DNA of 64,000 nt from Saprospiraceae bacterium (lineage in GTDB: Bacteria; Bacteroidota; Bacteroidia; Chitinophagales; Saprospiraceae): contig JADJJL010000001.1 of NCBI GenBank assembly GCA_016710265.1, positions 558,001 through 622,000 of the forward strand, in the 5' to 3' direction. Each line of letters begins with the position of its first letter. The stretch's first letter is position 1. Both the position numbers and the translations under genes were made by a program. Below the pieces are notes generated by a model, which was not told the origin of the DNA, made no database searches, and worked only from the letters and a program-made list of their open reading frames with translations. Shown in pieces: positions 42,549-51,985 of the stretch.

Positions 42549-42979
42549 AAATGACTTACTCCCTTTTCATATTATCTCAATAATTTCAATCAATTGCATC
42601 AATTATATTAAATATTAGGCTACTTACATTCTAAAACTCAAAATTTAGGTAACTTCTCAATTAATGATTGGATCCATAAAATTGTATTTATAATTTCTCT
42701 CGACAAACCTGTATTCATATCAAATATCTAATCCTGTTGATCCTTAAATCATATAAATCCTGATCAAGACAGCAGACAGTCCTATATATCTACACTTAAA
42801 ATATTATAAAATATAATTTAAAATTTTAATACTGGTTCTTGATTTCAAAAAAGATGTATTTTTACATTACGATCTATATTCAATAACAATAGTTAAATAA
42901 TAATCAACAATTTATTACCTAAGATTATAAAAGTCAATTATTCATTCAAATTTTTTAAAGCCACACAATTAATGAACAA
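42549..42979. other. Intergenic region with a degenerate interspersed repeat
   Basis: No gene. At about 42722-42772 the phrase AATCCTGTTGATCC ... AAATCCTGATCAAGACAG resembles a short dispersed repeat (AATCCTGTTAATCC-type) that I recall from other Bacteroidota genomes. The rest is plain A/T-rich sequence. Confidence 0.35.
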
Positions 42980-43825
42980 ATGAAAATAAGACTAATATTC
43001 TACATTGCAATTTTATTGTTTTCCTGTAAAAAAGAGGAAGATTCCTTTAATCCATTCTCGACTCCCTACAAATTAACCAAATCGATAAACTATAACAACA
43101 TCCAGGTAGATGTGGTCATTGATAAACCAGCCAATAATGAGGTTGATGTTTTAATGACATTTCACGGAACTGTAATGACAGATGACAAAATTATCGAAGC
43201 AGCAAATAATACACTAGACAATTTCAAAATCATATTAGATCGAAAAGATATGATGCTCGTCAGTGTAGCCTATCCTGAAGAAAACTTGCTCATGGGTGAT
43301 AATATCCTTCATTCAGAAGCTGCACTTTTGTGGGTTAAAAATAAGGCCGATCAGGAATTAGGAATTAGGGTAAAAAAAATATTTTTAGCAGGTCATTCAC
43401 AAGGTGGATATCTGGTAACACGATTAAATACTATGCACCAAACCAATGGTGTCATTGCCAATGCTCCTGGTCCCCTGAACCTCGTTTACAGATGTCAGCT
43501 AGAAGAAAATAGACAAATTCCAATGAGTTCAACTTGCAATTTACTTAAAAATATGTACGGCTCCACCACTAATAATCCAGATCCTTATCATAAAAGATCT
43601 TTATTAAATTTTACAAACGGATTTAAAGCAGACATTCTTTTTGTTCAAGGACTCAATGACTCAGCCATTCAAATGTATTCTTGGCCTAATTTTAAACGCG
43701 ATGTTCTGAATTGTTCCAATTGTCAACAAAGCCAGTTCTTAGAGCTCACAGGTTTGGGTCATTCTTCTCTTTTTACAAGTGCAGAAGCTAAAACAGCATT
43801 TAATCTTTTTATTCAAAGTAGATAA
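42980..43825 (+). CDS. Alpha/beta hydrolase lipoprotein
   Basis: 281 residues. Lipoprotein signal (ILLFSCKKEED, Cys15). LMTFHGTV is the oxyanion strand and LAGHSQGGYL the nucleophile elbow; FVQGLNDSAIQ and LGLGHSS-like TGLGHSSLF supply Asp and His. Two Cys pairs (CNLLK, CSNCQQ) in the lid. Resembles secreted carboxylesterases or PHB-depolymerase-like proteins; substrate unknown. Confidence 0.78.
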   Translation: MKIRLIFYIAILLFSCKKEEDSFNPFSTPYKLTKSINYNNIQVDVVIDKPANNEVDVLMTFHGTVMTDDKIIEAANNTLDNFKIILDRKDMMLVSVAYPEENLLMGDNILHSEAALLWVKNKADQELGIRVKKIFLAGHSQGGYLVTRLNTMHQTNGVIANAPGPLNLVYRCQLEENRQIPMSSTCNLLKNMYGSTTNNPDPYHKRSLLNFTNGFKADILFVQGLNDSAIQMYSWPNFKRDVLNCSNCQQSQFLELTGLGHSSLFTSAEAKTAFNLFIQSR

Positions 43826-44059
43826 TTTACTACAACGTTCTACCAAAAACATTTGGTTTTAATGCTTAACGTAATTATATAATATAAAACTGCACTCAAT
43901 AAAAAGTGCTTCTATATAGTTTAAATTACCGTATTTCAATTTCTTAGATTAAAAAACTAAGTTTGTGGAGAATTTTGTACATTTAGTAGAATATTTCAAG
44001 GAATTTTCTCTACTAATTCATACTATTGTGATTCAAATGTTTGTGGTAGCTATATTACA

Positions 44060-44611
44060 ATGACAAATAAAATAAAATTTACAATCACAACTGCATGGAT
44101 AATCTTTACAAGAAGCTATGATGCATATTGCACAAATCAATTCACACCCAATCTTGAAAAAGAAAGCAATCCAATAGTTACTTTATTGGGTTTGACTTGG
44201 ACTCCATTATTAATCACAATTGGCCTTTTGACAATTTATACCATTTATGTTTTATACATTGGTCTTTTTAAACCCAAAAATCTACTTCCAACTGAAAGTG
44301 GATATACTTTTTGTCAAATTACAGCTTTTACCTATTTAGGTCACAAGGACCACTGGACCGCAATTTTTTACAAAATACCCAAAGACATTAATAGATTCAA
44401 CCATTGGATGGGTCAGACATTGCCACAATGCCTATCTTTTGCAGGTCTGGTTTCTACAATGATGTGGCTGCTCATTCATCATTCTGATTATTATAAGTCT
44501 ATTCATAGTGCAACAATGATTTACATCTTTCTGATCAGTGGATGTATAGTAATTATTTACTCTTGGAACAAGAAAATATTTAAACAATATTTGAGTAGCA
44601 ATAGTAAATAG
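44060..44611 (+). CDS. Membrane protein of unknown function
   Basis: 183 residues with about four hydrophobic helices. The N-terminal SYDAYCTNQFTPNLEKESNPIVTLLGLTWTPLL, between helices one and two, is the most distinctive part. Not recognised. Confidence 0.55.
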   Translation: MTNKIKFTITTAWIIFTRSYDAYCTNQFTPNLEKESNPIVTLLGLTWTPLLITIGLLTIYTIYVLYIGLFKPKNLLPTESGYTFCQITAFTYLGHKDHWTAIFYKIPKDINRFNHWMGQTLPQCLSFAGLVSTMMWLLIHHSDYYKSIHSATMIYIFLISGCIVIIYSWNKKIFKQYLSSNSK

Positions 44612-44677
44612 AAAATCTGTAAAACTAAAATTGGATGAAAGTTGTATAGAATTTTAGAAACTAAAAATTCAATGTAA

Positions 44678-45655
44678 ATGATTAGAATTACATCGATTTT
44701 GTACTTTATGCTATTTGTTGCAATATTTAGTTGCACTACAAAAGTCAAAACAATCTCAAAAGAGTTTAGATTGAATACCCCAGACAATATCCAACTTGCT
44801 ATAACGATTACAAAACCTACTGCCTTAAATAATACACCACTCATTATTCTTATTCACGGATCTGGAAATGATTCAAGAGCAAATGAATACTATCAATTGC
44901 TAACCAAAGAATTTTGTAGCATCGGCTTTTCAGTCATTACTTACGACAAGAGAGGATGCGATAGTTCAACGGGAAACTGGCTGTCCGTACCCTTTTCCTA
45001 TTTAAAAGAGGATGTGTTGTCTATAGTAAACCATTTCTCACAAGACTCAAGTTTCACCCACATTGGACTTTGGGGTGGAAGCGAAGGCAGTAACCTTGCG
45101 GTTTGGGCAGCTGCAGAAAATGAAGAAATTGACTTTGTTATTGCACAGTCTTTTACATCCATGACTTTCGCAGAACAAAATAAATATGTAAAATTAAATC
45201 AGGTCAAAAATTACTCAAATGTGATCCAGTCCAAAATAGATGATCTGATGCGATTACAAGATTTGTTATATGAGTTTGTTAGAACTGGTCAAGGATATTC
45301 AGAATATCTAAAGGCCTTTAATAGTTTTAGAGACGATGAGTGGTTTGCCAATATCCTAGATGAACCGATTAGCGAAAACGGTTTATGGGCCAAATGGTAT
45401 AAAACAAAACTAGATATTTATACTGCTGAATTTTTAAAAAATATCCACATTCCAGTTTTGTTTATTTGGGGACAATATGATGCTTTAATAGAGGTCAATA
45501 AAAGTAAAGAAATGGCCATGTCAATAAAACAAGACAGCAACTTCCAGTTTAAAATTTTCGATAACGCAGATCACAGTTTATACGCTGGTAGTCGAAAACC
45601 AGTACATTTAAAGTATATGAAAGATTGGCTTCAAAAAAAAGTAGAAATAAAATAG
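44678..45655 (+). CDS. Alpha/beta hydrolase lipoprotein (dienelactone-hydrolase-like)
   Basis: 325 residues. Lipobox AIFSC (Cys14). IILIHGSGNDSRANEYY, VITYDKRGCDSSTG, LWGGSEGSNLAVWAA (nucleophile Ser) and LFIWGQYDALIEVNKS plus DNADHSLY (Asp and His) form a complete hydrolase triad. Similar proteins are called acyl-CoA thioester hydrolase/BAAT-like or Xaa-Pro peptidase-like; substrate unknown. Confidence 0.8.
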   Translation: MIRITSILYFMLFVAIFSCTTKVKTISKEFRLNTPDNIQLAITITKPTALNNTPLIILIHGSGNDSRANEYYQLLTKEFCSIGFSVITYDKRGCDSSTGNWLSVPFSYLKEDVLSIVNHFSQDSSFTHIGLWGGSEGSNLAVWAAAENEEIDFVIAQSFTSMTFAEQNKYVKLNQVKNYSNVIQSKIDDLMRLQDLLYEFVRTGQGYSEYLKAFNSFRDDEWFANILDEPISENGLWAKWYKTKLDIYTAEFLKNIHIPVLFIWGQYDALIEVNKSKEMAMSIKQDSNFQFKIFDNADHSLYAGSRKPVHLKYMKDWLQKKVEIK

Positions 45656-45755
45656 AATCACACCAGACTACTTTATTTAACTTTACTAAACTAATAGAAG
45701 ATTTTCATAAAAGTTGTCGATCTTTGTCCTACTTAAACCACAATTATTGTTTTTG

Positions 45756-46334
45756 ATGAAACCTCAGTTTTTTAAAGATCAAGACGAATTCAGAAACTGG
45801 TTAGAGAAAAACCATCTTAAAGAGACCGAAATATTTGTTGGCTTCTATAAAATAAACTCCGGCAAAGCCTCAATGACCTGGTCCCAATCGGTCGACCAAG
45901 CACTTTGCTTTGGTTGGATAGATGGTGTAAAATACTCGATTGACGATGAAAGTTATAAAATAAGATTTACTCCACGTAAGAAAAATAGCATTTGGAGCGC
46001 AGTCAATATCAATAAGTTTGAAAAACTTAAAACTCTTGGCTTATTAAAACCAGAAGGAATTGCCAGTTTCAATCTGCGAAAAGAAAGTCGTTCAAAAATA
46101 TATGCTTTTGAAAATGAAGAAATAAAATTTTCTCCTGAATTTGAAAAAATATTTAAATCCAATAAAAAAGCATGGGACTATTTCCAATCTCTGGCACCAT
46201 CTTATAGAAAACCTTCCTCAAATTGGGTCATGAGCGCAAAACAAGAATCAACCAGATTAAAAAGACTAATGGAACTGATCGCAGAGAGCGAAGTAGAAAC
46301 CAATAAATGGAAAAACCATAAATATAAAAAATAG
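45756..46334 (+). CDS. YdeI/OmpD-associated family protein
   Basis: 192 residues from the ATG at 45756, preferred over 45714 because MKPQFFKDQDEFRNWLEKNH is the usual N-terminus. FVGFYKINSGKASMTWSQSVDQALCFGWIDGVKYSIDDESYKIRFTPRKKNSIWSAVNINKF is a strong match to the YdeI family. In Bacillus, family members protect against cationic peptides; the role here is unknown. Confidence 0.88.
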   Translation: MKPQFFKDQDEFRNWLEKNHLKETEIFVGFYKINSGKASMTWSQSVDQALCFGWIDGVKYSIDDESYKIRFTPRKKNSIWSAVNINKFEKLKTLGLLKPEGIASFNLRKESRSKIYAFENEEIKFSPEFEKIFKSNKKAWDYFQSLAPSYRKPSSNWVMSAKQESTRLKRLMELIAESEVETNKWKNHKYKK

Positions 46335-46417
46335 GAATTAAAAATGAGTACCTGGTAATAAATATTGGCTTCAAAATTTAATATGTAATAAAATTATAAA
46401 TTTTACAAACTAAGTCT

Positions 46418-47401
46418 ATGAAATATTTACTTCGAATTTTAATTGCTTTAATTATTTTCATCAGTATTTTGATCTATTGGAAGAATCAGAAACTCCAAAA
46501 AGACATCGCAAAAGCTCACCAAGAATTTTTAAACTACAAACCGTCAAAAATAATTGAATGGGGAACAGTAGAAAAGCTCAGCATCACTCCATTAATTGAT
46601 TGGCATACAGACCAAACAGATTTAAAGACGGAAGCAGGTGTCAGCTATCTCATAAAGACTGATAAGCACAAGATACTATTTGACCTAGGTTACAACCAGA
46701 AACAAAAGGATCCATCGCCACTACAACACAATATGGCAAAATTGGGTGTATTGCTTGACTCCATAGACATGATTGTCATTTCTCATAATCACTTTGACCA
46801 TGTTGGTGGTAAAAAATGGATGGATAATAATACATTTTCACTAGCTAACAATCAAATAGAATTGGGTGCAAAAAAAATATTTACACCCATTGATATGAGT
46901 TATCCTGGTCAAAATCCAGTTACTACACGAATACCCCAAGTTCTTGATTCTGGTATTGCGACCCTTGGCACCATCCCTGCGGAATTGATCATAGGAAAAA
47001 TTGACGAACAAGCATTGGCTTTCCATATTAAAGGAAAAGGGATCTTGCTCATTGTTGGATGCAGTCATCAAACCATTCCAAAAATTATCAAGCGCACCCA
47101 GGACCTATTTTCAGAACCCATCTACGGTATCATCGGAGGATTACACTTTCCCATTCCTGAAGGCAGATTAAAGTTGGTTGGTGGTTTAATTGATGCACAA
47201 CGTATAGGTTCTGGTAATGGTCCTTTTGATCAATTGAAACAAAAAGATGTGGATGAATCTATTAAATTACTTAAAGAAATTAACATACAAATAGTGGGAG
47301 TAGGTGGTCATGATAGCAGTGATGAAGTCATTCAACAATTCGCAAATGAATTCAGTGAAAAATACCGATATGTTAAAGTCGGAAAACGTATTGAACTGTA
47401 A
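46418..47401 (+). CDS. MBL-fold metallohydrolase with N-terminal membrane anchor
   Basis: 327 residues with a membrane helix or signal (about 5-22). The metallo-beta-lactamase fold shows VISHNHFDHVGG (HxHxDH), a later His in VGCSHQTI and IGGLHFPI, and Asp in LFDLGYNQ. Resembles the periplasmic 7,8-dihydropterin synthase-like MBL group. Activity unproven. Confidence 0.82.
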   Translation: MKYLLRILIALIIFISILIYWKNQKLQKDIAKAHQEFLNYKPSKIIEWGTVEKLSITPLIDWHTDQTDLKTEAGVSYLIKTDKHKILFDLGYNQKQKDPSPLQHNMAKLGVLLDSIDMIVISHNHFDHVGGKKWMDNNTFSLANNQIELGAKKIFTPIDMSYPGQNPVTTRIPQVLDSGIATLGTIPAELIIGKIDEQALAFHIKGKGILLIVGCSHQTIPKIIKRTQDLFSEPIYGIIGGLHFPIPEGRLKLVGGLIDAQRIGSGNGPFDQLKQKDVDESIKLLKEINIQIVGVGGHDSSDEVIQQFANEFSEKYRYVKVGKRIEL

Positions 47402-47500
47402 TATCTTATTATATTTTTAATGAAATAATGAAATTCAATCAAATCAAACAGCCTGAGAATACACACTTTTTGTGCACCGTTAAAAAATAATCAGCAAATA

Positions 47501-47908
47501 ATGATAGAATATAAAATCGAAAATCAATTGAATATAGAGGAATTTAAAGCAGTACTCATTCAATCAACATTAGGCGAACGAAGACCCATCGATGATCCTG
47601 AACGATTATCCAAAATGATTGAACATGCCAATTTAATTCTGACCGCAAGAATAGATGGAAAGTTGATAGGTGTTGCGAGGTCACTAACTGATTTTTCATT
47701 TTGTACTTATTTATCCGATTTGGCGGTGGACTTAAATTATCAACACATGGGTATAGGTAAAGAATTGATCCGACGAAGCAAATTGGCAGCCCCTTTGGCC
47801 AAATTAATATTATTAGCCGCTCCAAAAGCAGTCCAATATTATCCAAAAATTGGAATGAGCAAATGGGAAGAATGCTATTTTTTAAATGATGTAAATGAGT
47901 TAATCTAA
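47501..47908 (+). CDS. GNAT family N-acetyltransferase
   Basis: 135 residues, short GNAT_2-type. LILTARIDGKLIGVARSLTDFSFCTYLSDLAVDLNYQHMGIGKELIRRSK carries the acetyl-CoA loop (Q-H-M-G-I-G), and LLAAPKAVQYYPKIGM ends the fold. Acceptor unknown. Confidence 0.88.
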   Translation: MIEYKIENQLNIEEFKAVLIQSTLGERRPIDDPERLSKMIEHANLILTARIDGKLIGVARSLTDFSFCTYLSDLAVDLNYQHMGIGKELIRRSKLAAPLAKLILLAAPKAVQYYPKIGMSKWEECYFLNDVNELI

Positions 47909-47922
47909 TTCATGTCCGATTA

Positions 47923-48315
47923 ATGTTTTTAAATAATATCATTTATAAAATAAATCCAAATTTACTATTCTTAGTTGACAGTTTGGGTGCATTGCTATCA
48001 GCCTTCTTACTAAGTCAACTCTTGGCAAGATTTGAAAATGTATTCGGAATGCCGAAAAATGAATTGTATCAACTATCAATTATTGCCAGCTTTTTTGCCT
48101 TATATTCTCTGACATGTTATTTATCTAAACTTGAAAATTGGAAACTCTATCTGAAACTTATTGCCATTGCAAACCTCATATATTGCATCATCACTATTGG
48201 AATGATCATAGATCAATTCTATAAAATAACTTTACTTGGTCTGATCTACTTTGCACTCGAAATAACAATAATCTTTACTTTGGCTATATTTGAATTCAAA
48301 GTAGCATTAAAATAA
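47923..48315 (+). CDS. Small membrane protein of unknown function
   Basis: 130 residues with four hydrophobic helices; begins MFLNNIIYKINPNLLFLVDSLGALLSAFLL. Lies 15 nt after the GNAT gene. Not recognised. Confidence 0.55.
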   Translation: MFLNNIIYKINPNLLFLVDSLGALLSAFLLSQLLARFENVFGMPKNELYQLSIIASFFALYSLTCYLSKLENWKLYLKLIAIANLIYCIITIGMIIDQFYKITLLGLIYFALEITIIFTLAIFEFKVALK

Positions 48316-48392
48316 ATGACAAATAATAAAAATATAAATTGATTTACTTTGAAATATAAAATAATTTCTTAACTTTACCAAAAATAAATCAT

Positions 48393-48596
48393 ATGGCAAT
48401 TTTAAAAGTAATCGAAATAATGGCTTCATCTAAATCAAGTTGGGAAGATGCTGCTGCAACCGCTGTTAAAGAAGCAAGCAAAACCATCAAAGGCATCCAA
48501 TCGGTGTATATCAAAGAACAAAGCGCCACTGTAAATAAGGGAAAGATTGCAGAATATAGGGTTATCACAAAAATTTCATTTACGGTAGAGAGATAG
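48393..48596 (+). CDS. Dodecin
   Basis: 67 residues, the full family length. VIEIMASSKSSWEDAAATAVKEASKTIKGIQSVYIKEQSATVNKG ... EYRVITKISFTVER is a textbook dodecin, a dodecameric flavin-binding storage protein. The ATG gives the normal N-terminus MAILKVIE. Confidence 0.92.
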   Translation: MAILKVIEIMASSKSSWEDAAATAVKEASKTIKGIQSVYIKEQSATVNKGKIAEYRVITKISFTVER

Positions 48597-48686
48597 TTTA
48601 TTACGCTTCAATCATTTCTCTTATACTAGTTTAACCAATTTCAGTATACCCGGGTATGCTTAAGAAATAATGGTATATTCAAACCA

Positions 48687-49082
48687 ATGAAAAGTAAATT
48701 TATTAATTTCCTATTAATATTGACTTCTCTTATCGGATACTTAGAATGGGGAGGAAACAATCAAACTTTTCTTTTTCAGGCAGAAGCTGATATTGTTTTA
48801 AAATTTTTCTCTGAGCCTCAATCCTTAATACATCCTTTTATTGTCTTACCATTACTAGGACAAATCTTATTGCTTATAACTCTATTTCAAAAAAAACCAG
48901 GAAAAATATTGACTTATTTTGGAATAGGGACTTTAGGAATTTTATTGGGATTTATGTTTGTGATAGGGATCATAGGCTTTAACTTTAAAATCATAATTTC
49001 CACTCTACCATTTATTCTTATTGCAATATATGCCATTGGATACTATAGAAGTTTCTATACTACATCAACCCAGTCTGAATAG
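48687..49082 (+). CDS. Membrane protein of unknown function
   Basis: 131 residues, four helices; MKSKFINFLLILTSLIGYLEWGGNNQTFLFQAEADIV is a pattern I recall from uncharacterised Bacteroidota membrane proteins. No function known. Confidence 0.6.
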   Translation: MKSKFINFLLILTSLIGYLEWGGNNQTFLFQAEADIVLKFFSEPQSLIHPFIVLPLLGQILLLITLFQKKPGKILTYFGIGTLGILLGFMFVIGIIGFNFKIIISTLPFILIAIYAIGYYRSFYTTSTQSE

Positions 49083-49203
49083 GATTGTAAAATCAAACTC
49101 ATCAATTTACATCGTAAATCAAAATTTTAATTTTATAATTACGGCCAATATCCTATTTACCATGCAAAGTAAAACCAGATATAATTAGGCTGAAATTATC
49201 CTT

Positions 49204-49240
49204 ACATAAAAAAAAGTTGGCCTGTTTCCAGACCAACTTT
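49204..49240 (-). terminator. Intrinsic terminator of katG (minus strand)
   Basis: Stem AAAGTTGG-C-CTG / CAG-A-CCAACTTT with a 4-nt loop. On the minus strand it is followed by a long T run, so it ends katG transcription; the plus strand has only a weak tail. Confidence 0.8.
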
Positions 49241-49264
49241 AAAAATAAAAAACTTATTGTTTAA

Positions 49265-51502
49265 CTAAGAAATATCAAATCTGTCAAGATTCATCAGCTT
49301 GTCCCAGACCGACACAAAATCCTGAACAAACTTTTCTTTAGAATCTTCACAAGCATATACTTCCGCAATAGCGCGTAATTCTGAATTAGAACCAAAAATT
49401 AAATCTACTCGGGTTCCACTCCATTTGCGTTCTCCTATCTTCCGATCGCAGCCTTCAAAAAGATTTTTATTTCCGTCCACCGCTTTCCAGACTATTCCCA
49501 AATCAAGCAAGTTCACAAAAAAGTCATTCGTCAATGTTCCTGGTTGATTCGTAAAAACACCATATGGAGTTTGATTAAAGTTGGTATTCAAAACACGCAA
49601 ACCTCCAAGCAAGGCAGTCATTTCAGGTGCTGACAAAGTCAACAATTGGGCTTTATCTATCAACATCTCTTCGGAAGAAACAGGACAATTGGACTTCATA
49701 TAATTTCGAAATCCGTCCGCAATAGGTTCAAGAACTGCAAATGATTCAACATCTGTTTGTTCCGGTGAAGCATCGGCACGACCAGGTTTAAAAGGTACTT
49801 TGATCGAATGACCTGCATTTTTAGCAGCCATTTCAATTCCTGCACATCCTCCTAAAACTATCAAGTCCGCAATCGATACTTTTTTATCACCACTCTGTTG
49901 GCTATTAAATGATTTTTGAATATTTTCAATGGTACTCAATACCTTATCCAACATAGTTGGATTATTCACTTCCCAATTTCTCTGAGGTGCAAGCCGGATG
50001 CGCGCGCCATTTGCTCCGCCGCGTTTATCTGAACCCCGAAAAGTGGATGCAGAAGCCCATGCTGTGTTTACAAGTTCGGAAATAGACAAACCTGATTCAA
50101 GAATTTTGGTTTTTAAATCTGCCACATCCTTTTCATTGATCAATGTATGTTCTGCCTTTGGTATAGGATCTTGCCAGATTAATTCTTCCTTCGGAACTTC
50201 AGCACCTAAATATCGAGCAATCGGACCCATGTCACGGTGGGTCAATTTAAACCATGCTCTGGCAAAGGCATCTGCAAATTCATCCGGGTTATCCATGAAA
50301 TGTCTGGAAATTTTTTCATAAACCGGATCCATTCTAAGTGAAAGATCCGTTGTCAACATAATCGGCGTATGGCGTTTGTTAGGATCATGTGCATCTGGTA
50401 CTGTGTCAGCGCCCATTCCATGTTTAGGCTTCCACTGGTGTGCACCTGCTGGACTTTTGGTTAACTCCCATTCGTAACCAAAAAGATTCCAAAAAAAGTT
50501 GTTGCTCCATTTGGTTGGTGTGGTGGTCCAGGCTCCTTCTAGTCCACTGGTGATGGTGTCTCCGCCATGGCCTTTGCCAAATGAATTTTTCCAACCCAAA
50601 CTTTGTTCTTCAATACCCGCAGCAGCTGGTTCGCGTCCTACAAATTCACCAGGATTGGCCGCACCATGGGTTTTTCCAAAAGTATGTCCGCCTGCGATTA
50701 ATGCCACCGTTTCATAATCATTCATGGCCATTCTACCGAACGTCTCTCGGATATCCCGTGCGGATGCAATAGGATCCGGATTTCCATTGGGCCCTTCAGG
50801 ATTCACATAAATCAAGCCCATTTGTACAGCAGCTAAAGGATTTTCCAATTCACGATCACCGCTATACCTTTTATCGCCTAACCAATCTGCTTCCGAACCC
50901 CAATAAATTTCCTCTTCTGGTTCCCAAATATCTTCACGACCTCCCGCAAACCCAAAAGTTTTTAAACCCATAGATTCGAGAGCACAGTTCCCGGCAAGAA
51001 TCATCAAATCAGCCCATGAAATCTTCCTACCATATTTCTTTTTAAGTGGCCATAGTAATAAACGAGCTTTGTCCAAATTCGCATTGTCAGGCCAACTGTT
51101 GAGGGGTGCAAATCGCTGTGTACCGGATCCTGCTCCACCACGACCGTCAGAGATACGATAGGTTCCTGCACTATGCCAGGCCATTCTAATAAAAAAGGGT
51201 CCATAATGTCCGTAATCTGCCGGCCACCATTCCTGAGAATGGGTCATGAGTTCAAAAATATCTTTTTTAACAACATCCAAATCCAGAGATTGAAACTCTT
51301 TCGCATAATCAAAATCAGATCCCATGGGATTGGAAAGGCTTGAATGCTGCCGAAGGATATTCAATTTCAATTGGTTGGGCCACCAATCCTTATTCCTTGG
51401 ACCCGCGCCGGCACTCTGTTTAATGGCCCCAGTGTGAAAGGGGCACTTACCCTCTCCATTAAGAGATTCTTTAGTTGTACTATCAGTAGGATGATTTTCC
51501 AT
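49265..51502 (-). CDS. katG: Catalase-peroxidase
   Basis: 745 residues, full KatG length, with both peroxidase-like halves. The N-terminal active site shows RMAWHSAGTYR (distal Arg, Trp, His) and GGHTFGKTHG (proximal His). LIYVNPEGPNG and FGRMAMND supply Tyr and Met of the Met-Tyr-Trp crosslink needed for catalase activity. Degrades hydrogen peroxide. Single gene with its own terminator. Confidence 0.97.
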   Translation of the reverse strand: MENHPTDSTTKESLNGEGKCPFHTGAIKQSAGAGPRNKDWWPNQLKLNILRQHSSLSNPMGSDFDYAKEFQSLDLDVVKKDIFELMTHSQEWWPADYGHYGPFFIRMAWHSAGTYRISDGRGGAGSGTQRFAPLNSWPDNANLDKARLLLWPLKKKYGRKISWADLMILAGNCALESMGLKTFGFAGGREDIWEPEEEIYWGSEADWLGDKRYSGDRELENPLAAVQMGLIYVNPEGPNGNPDPIASARDIRETFGRMAMNDYETVALIAGGHTFGKTHGAANPGEFVGREPAAAGIEEQSLGWKNSFGKGHGGDTITSGLEGAWTTTPTKWSNNFFWNLFGYEWELTKSPAGAHQWKPKHGMGADTVPDAHDPNKRHTPIMLTTDLSLRMDPVYEKISRHFMDNPDEFADAFARAWFKLTHRDMGPIARYLGAEVPKEELIWQDPIPKAEHTLINEKDVADLKTKILESGLSISELVNTAWASASTFRGSDKRGGANGARIRLAPQRNWEVNNPTMLDKVLSTIENIQKSFNSQQSGDKKVSIADLIVLGGCAGIEMAAKNAGHSIKVPFKPGRADASPEQTDVESFAVLEPIADGFRNYMKSNCPVSSEEMLIDKAQLLTLSAPEMTALLGGLRVLNTNFNQTPYGVFTNQPGTLTNDFFVNLLDLGIVWKAVDGNKNLFEGCDRKIGERKWSGTRVDLIFGSNSELRAIAEVYACEDSKEKFVQDFVSVWDKLMNLDRFDIS

Positions 51503-51985
51503 TTTTTAAATTTATTTGCTTTGATTTTGTGAATAAATGTAAACTTTATAAGAGTTAATAGTTTCAATTCCGAATGTCAAAAAACCATCGAATTCATTCT
51601 CCTTTCCAAAAGAACAAACCCAAAAATGGAAATTTTAACCACAGGATCATTAACTCTAAACCTTAAAAACACCAATTTTGAAACAACGATATCATTTTAA
51701 CTACAATCTTTCCAAAAATTGAAAGTTTGTCATTGAAAAGAGACTCTTAAGCTCAAGTTAAATGACTTAATTTTGAAAAATCAAAATACCATAGATCCTT
51801 AAATATTTCTTCAAAGCATTTATATGTTTTTTATTAGAATAAGAATTTTAAGATAATATCAAATCCAAAAATTTTTGCAAAAAGAATAAATTCCCAAATT
51901 AGATAAAATAAATTTGACCTTGCTCAATCGATTTACTACAACTTGGATCTATATTCAAAATAAAAATAATTATACTTAAATTATC
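51503..51985. other. Intergenic region between divergent katG and RCC1-repeat gene
   Basis: Nearly 480 nt of A/T-rich sequence. No regulator gene or clear palindrome (for example an OxyR or PerR-like site) was recognised, and no TAnnTTTG box for katG was found. Confidence 0.4.
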
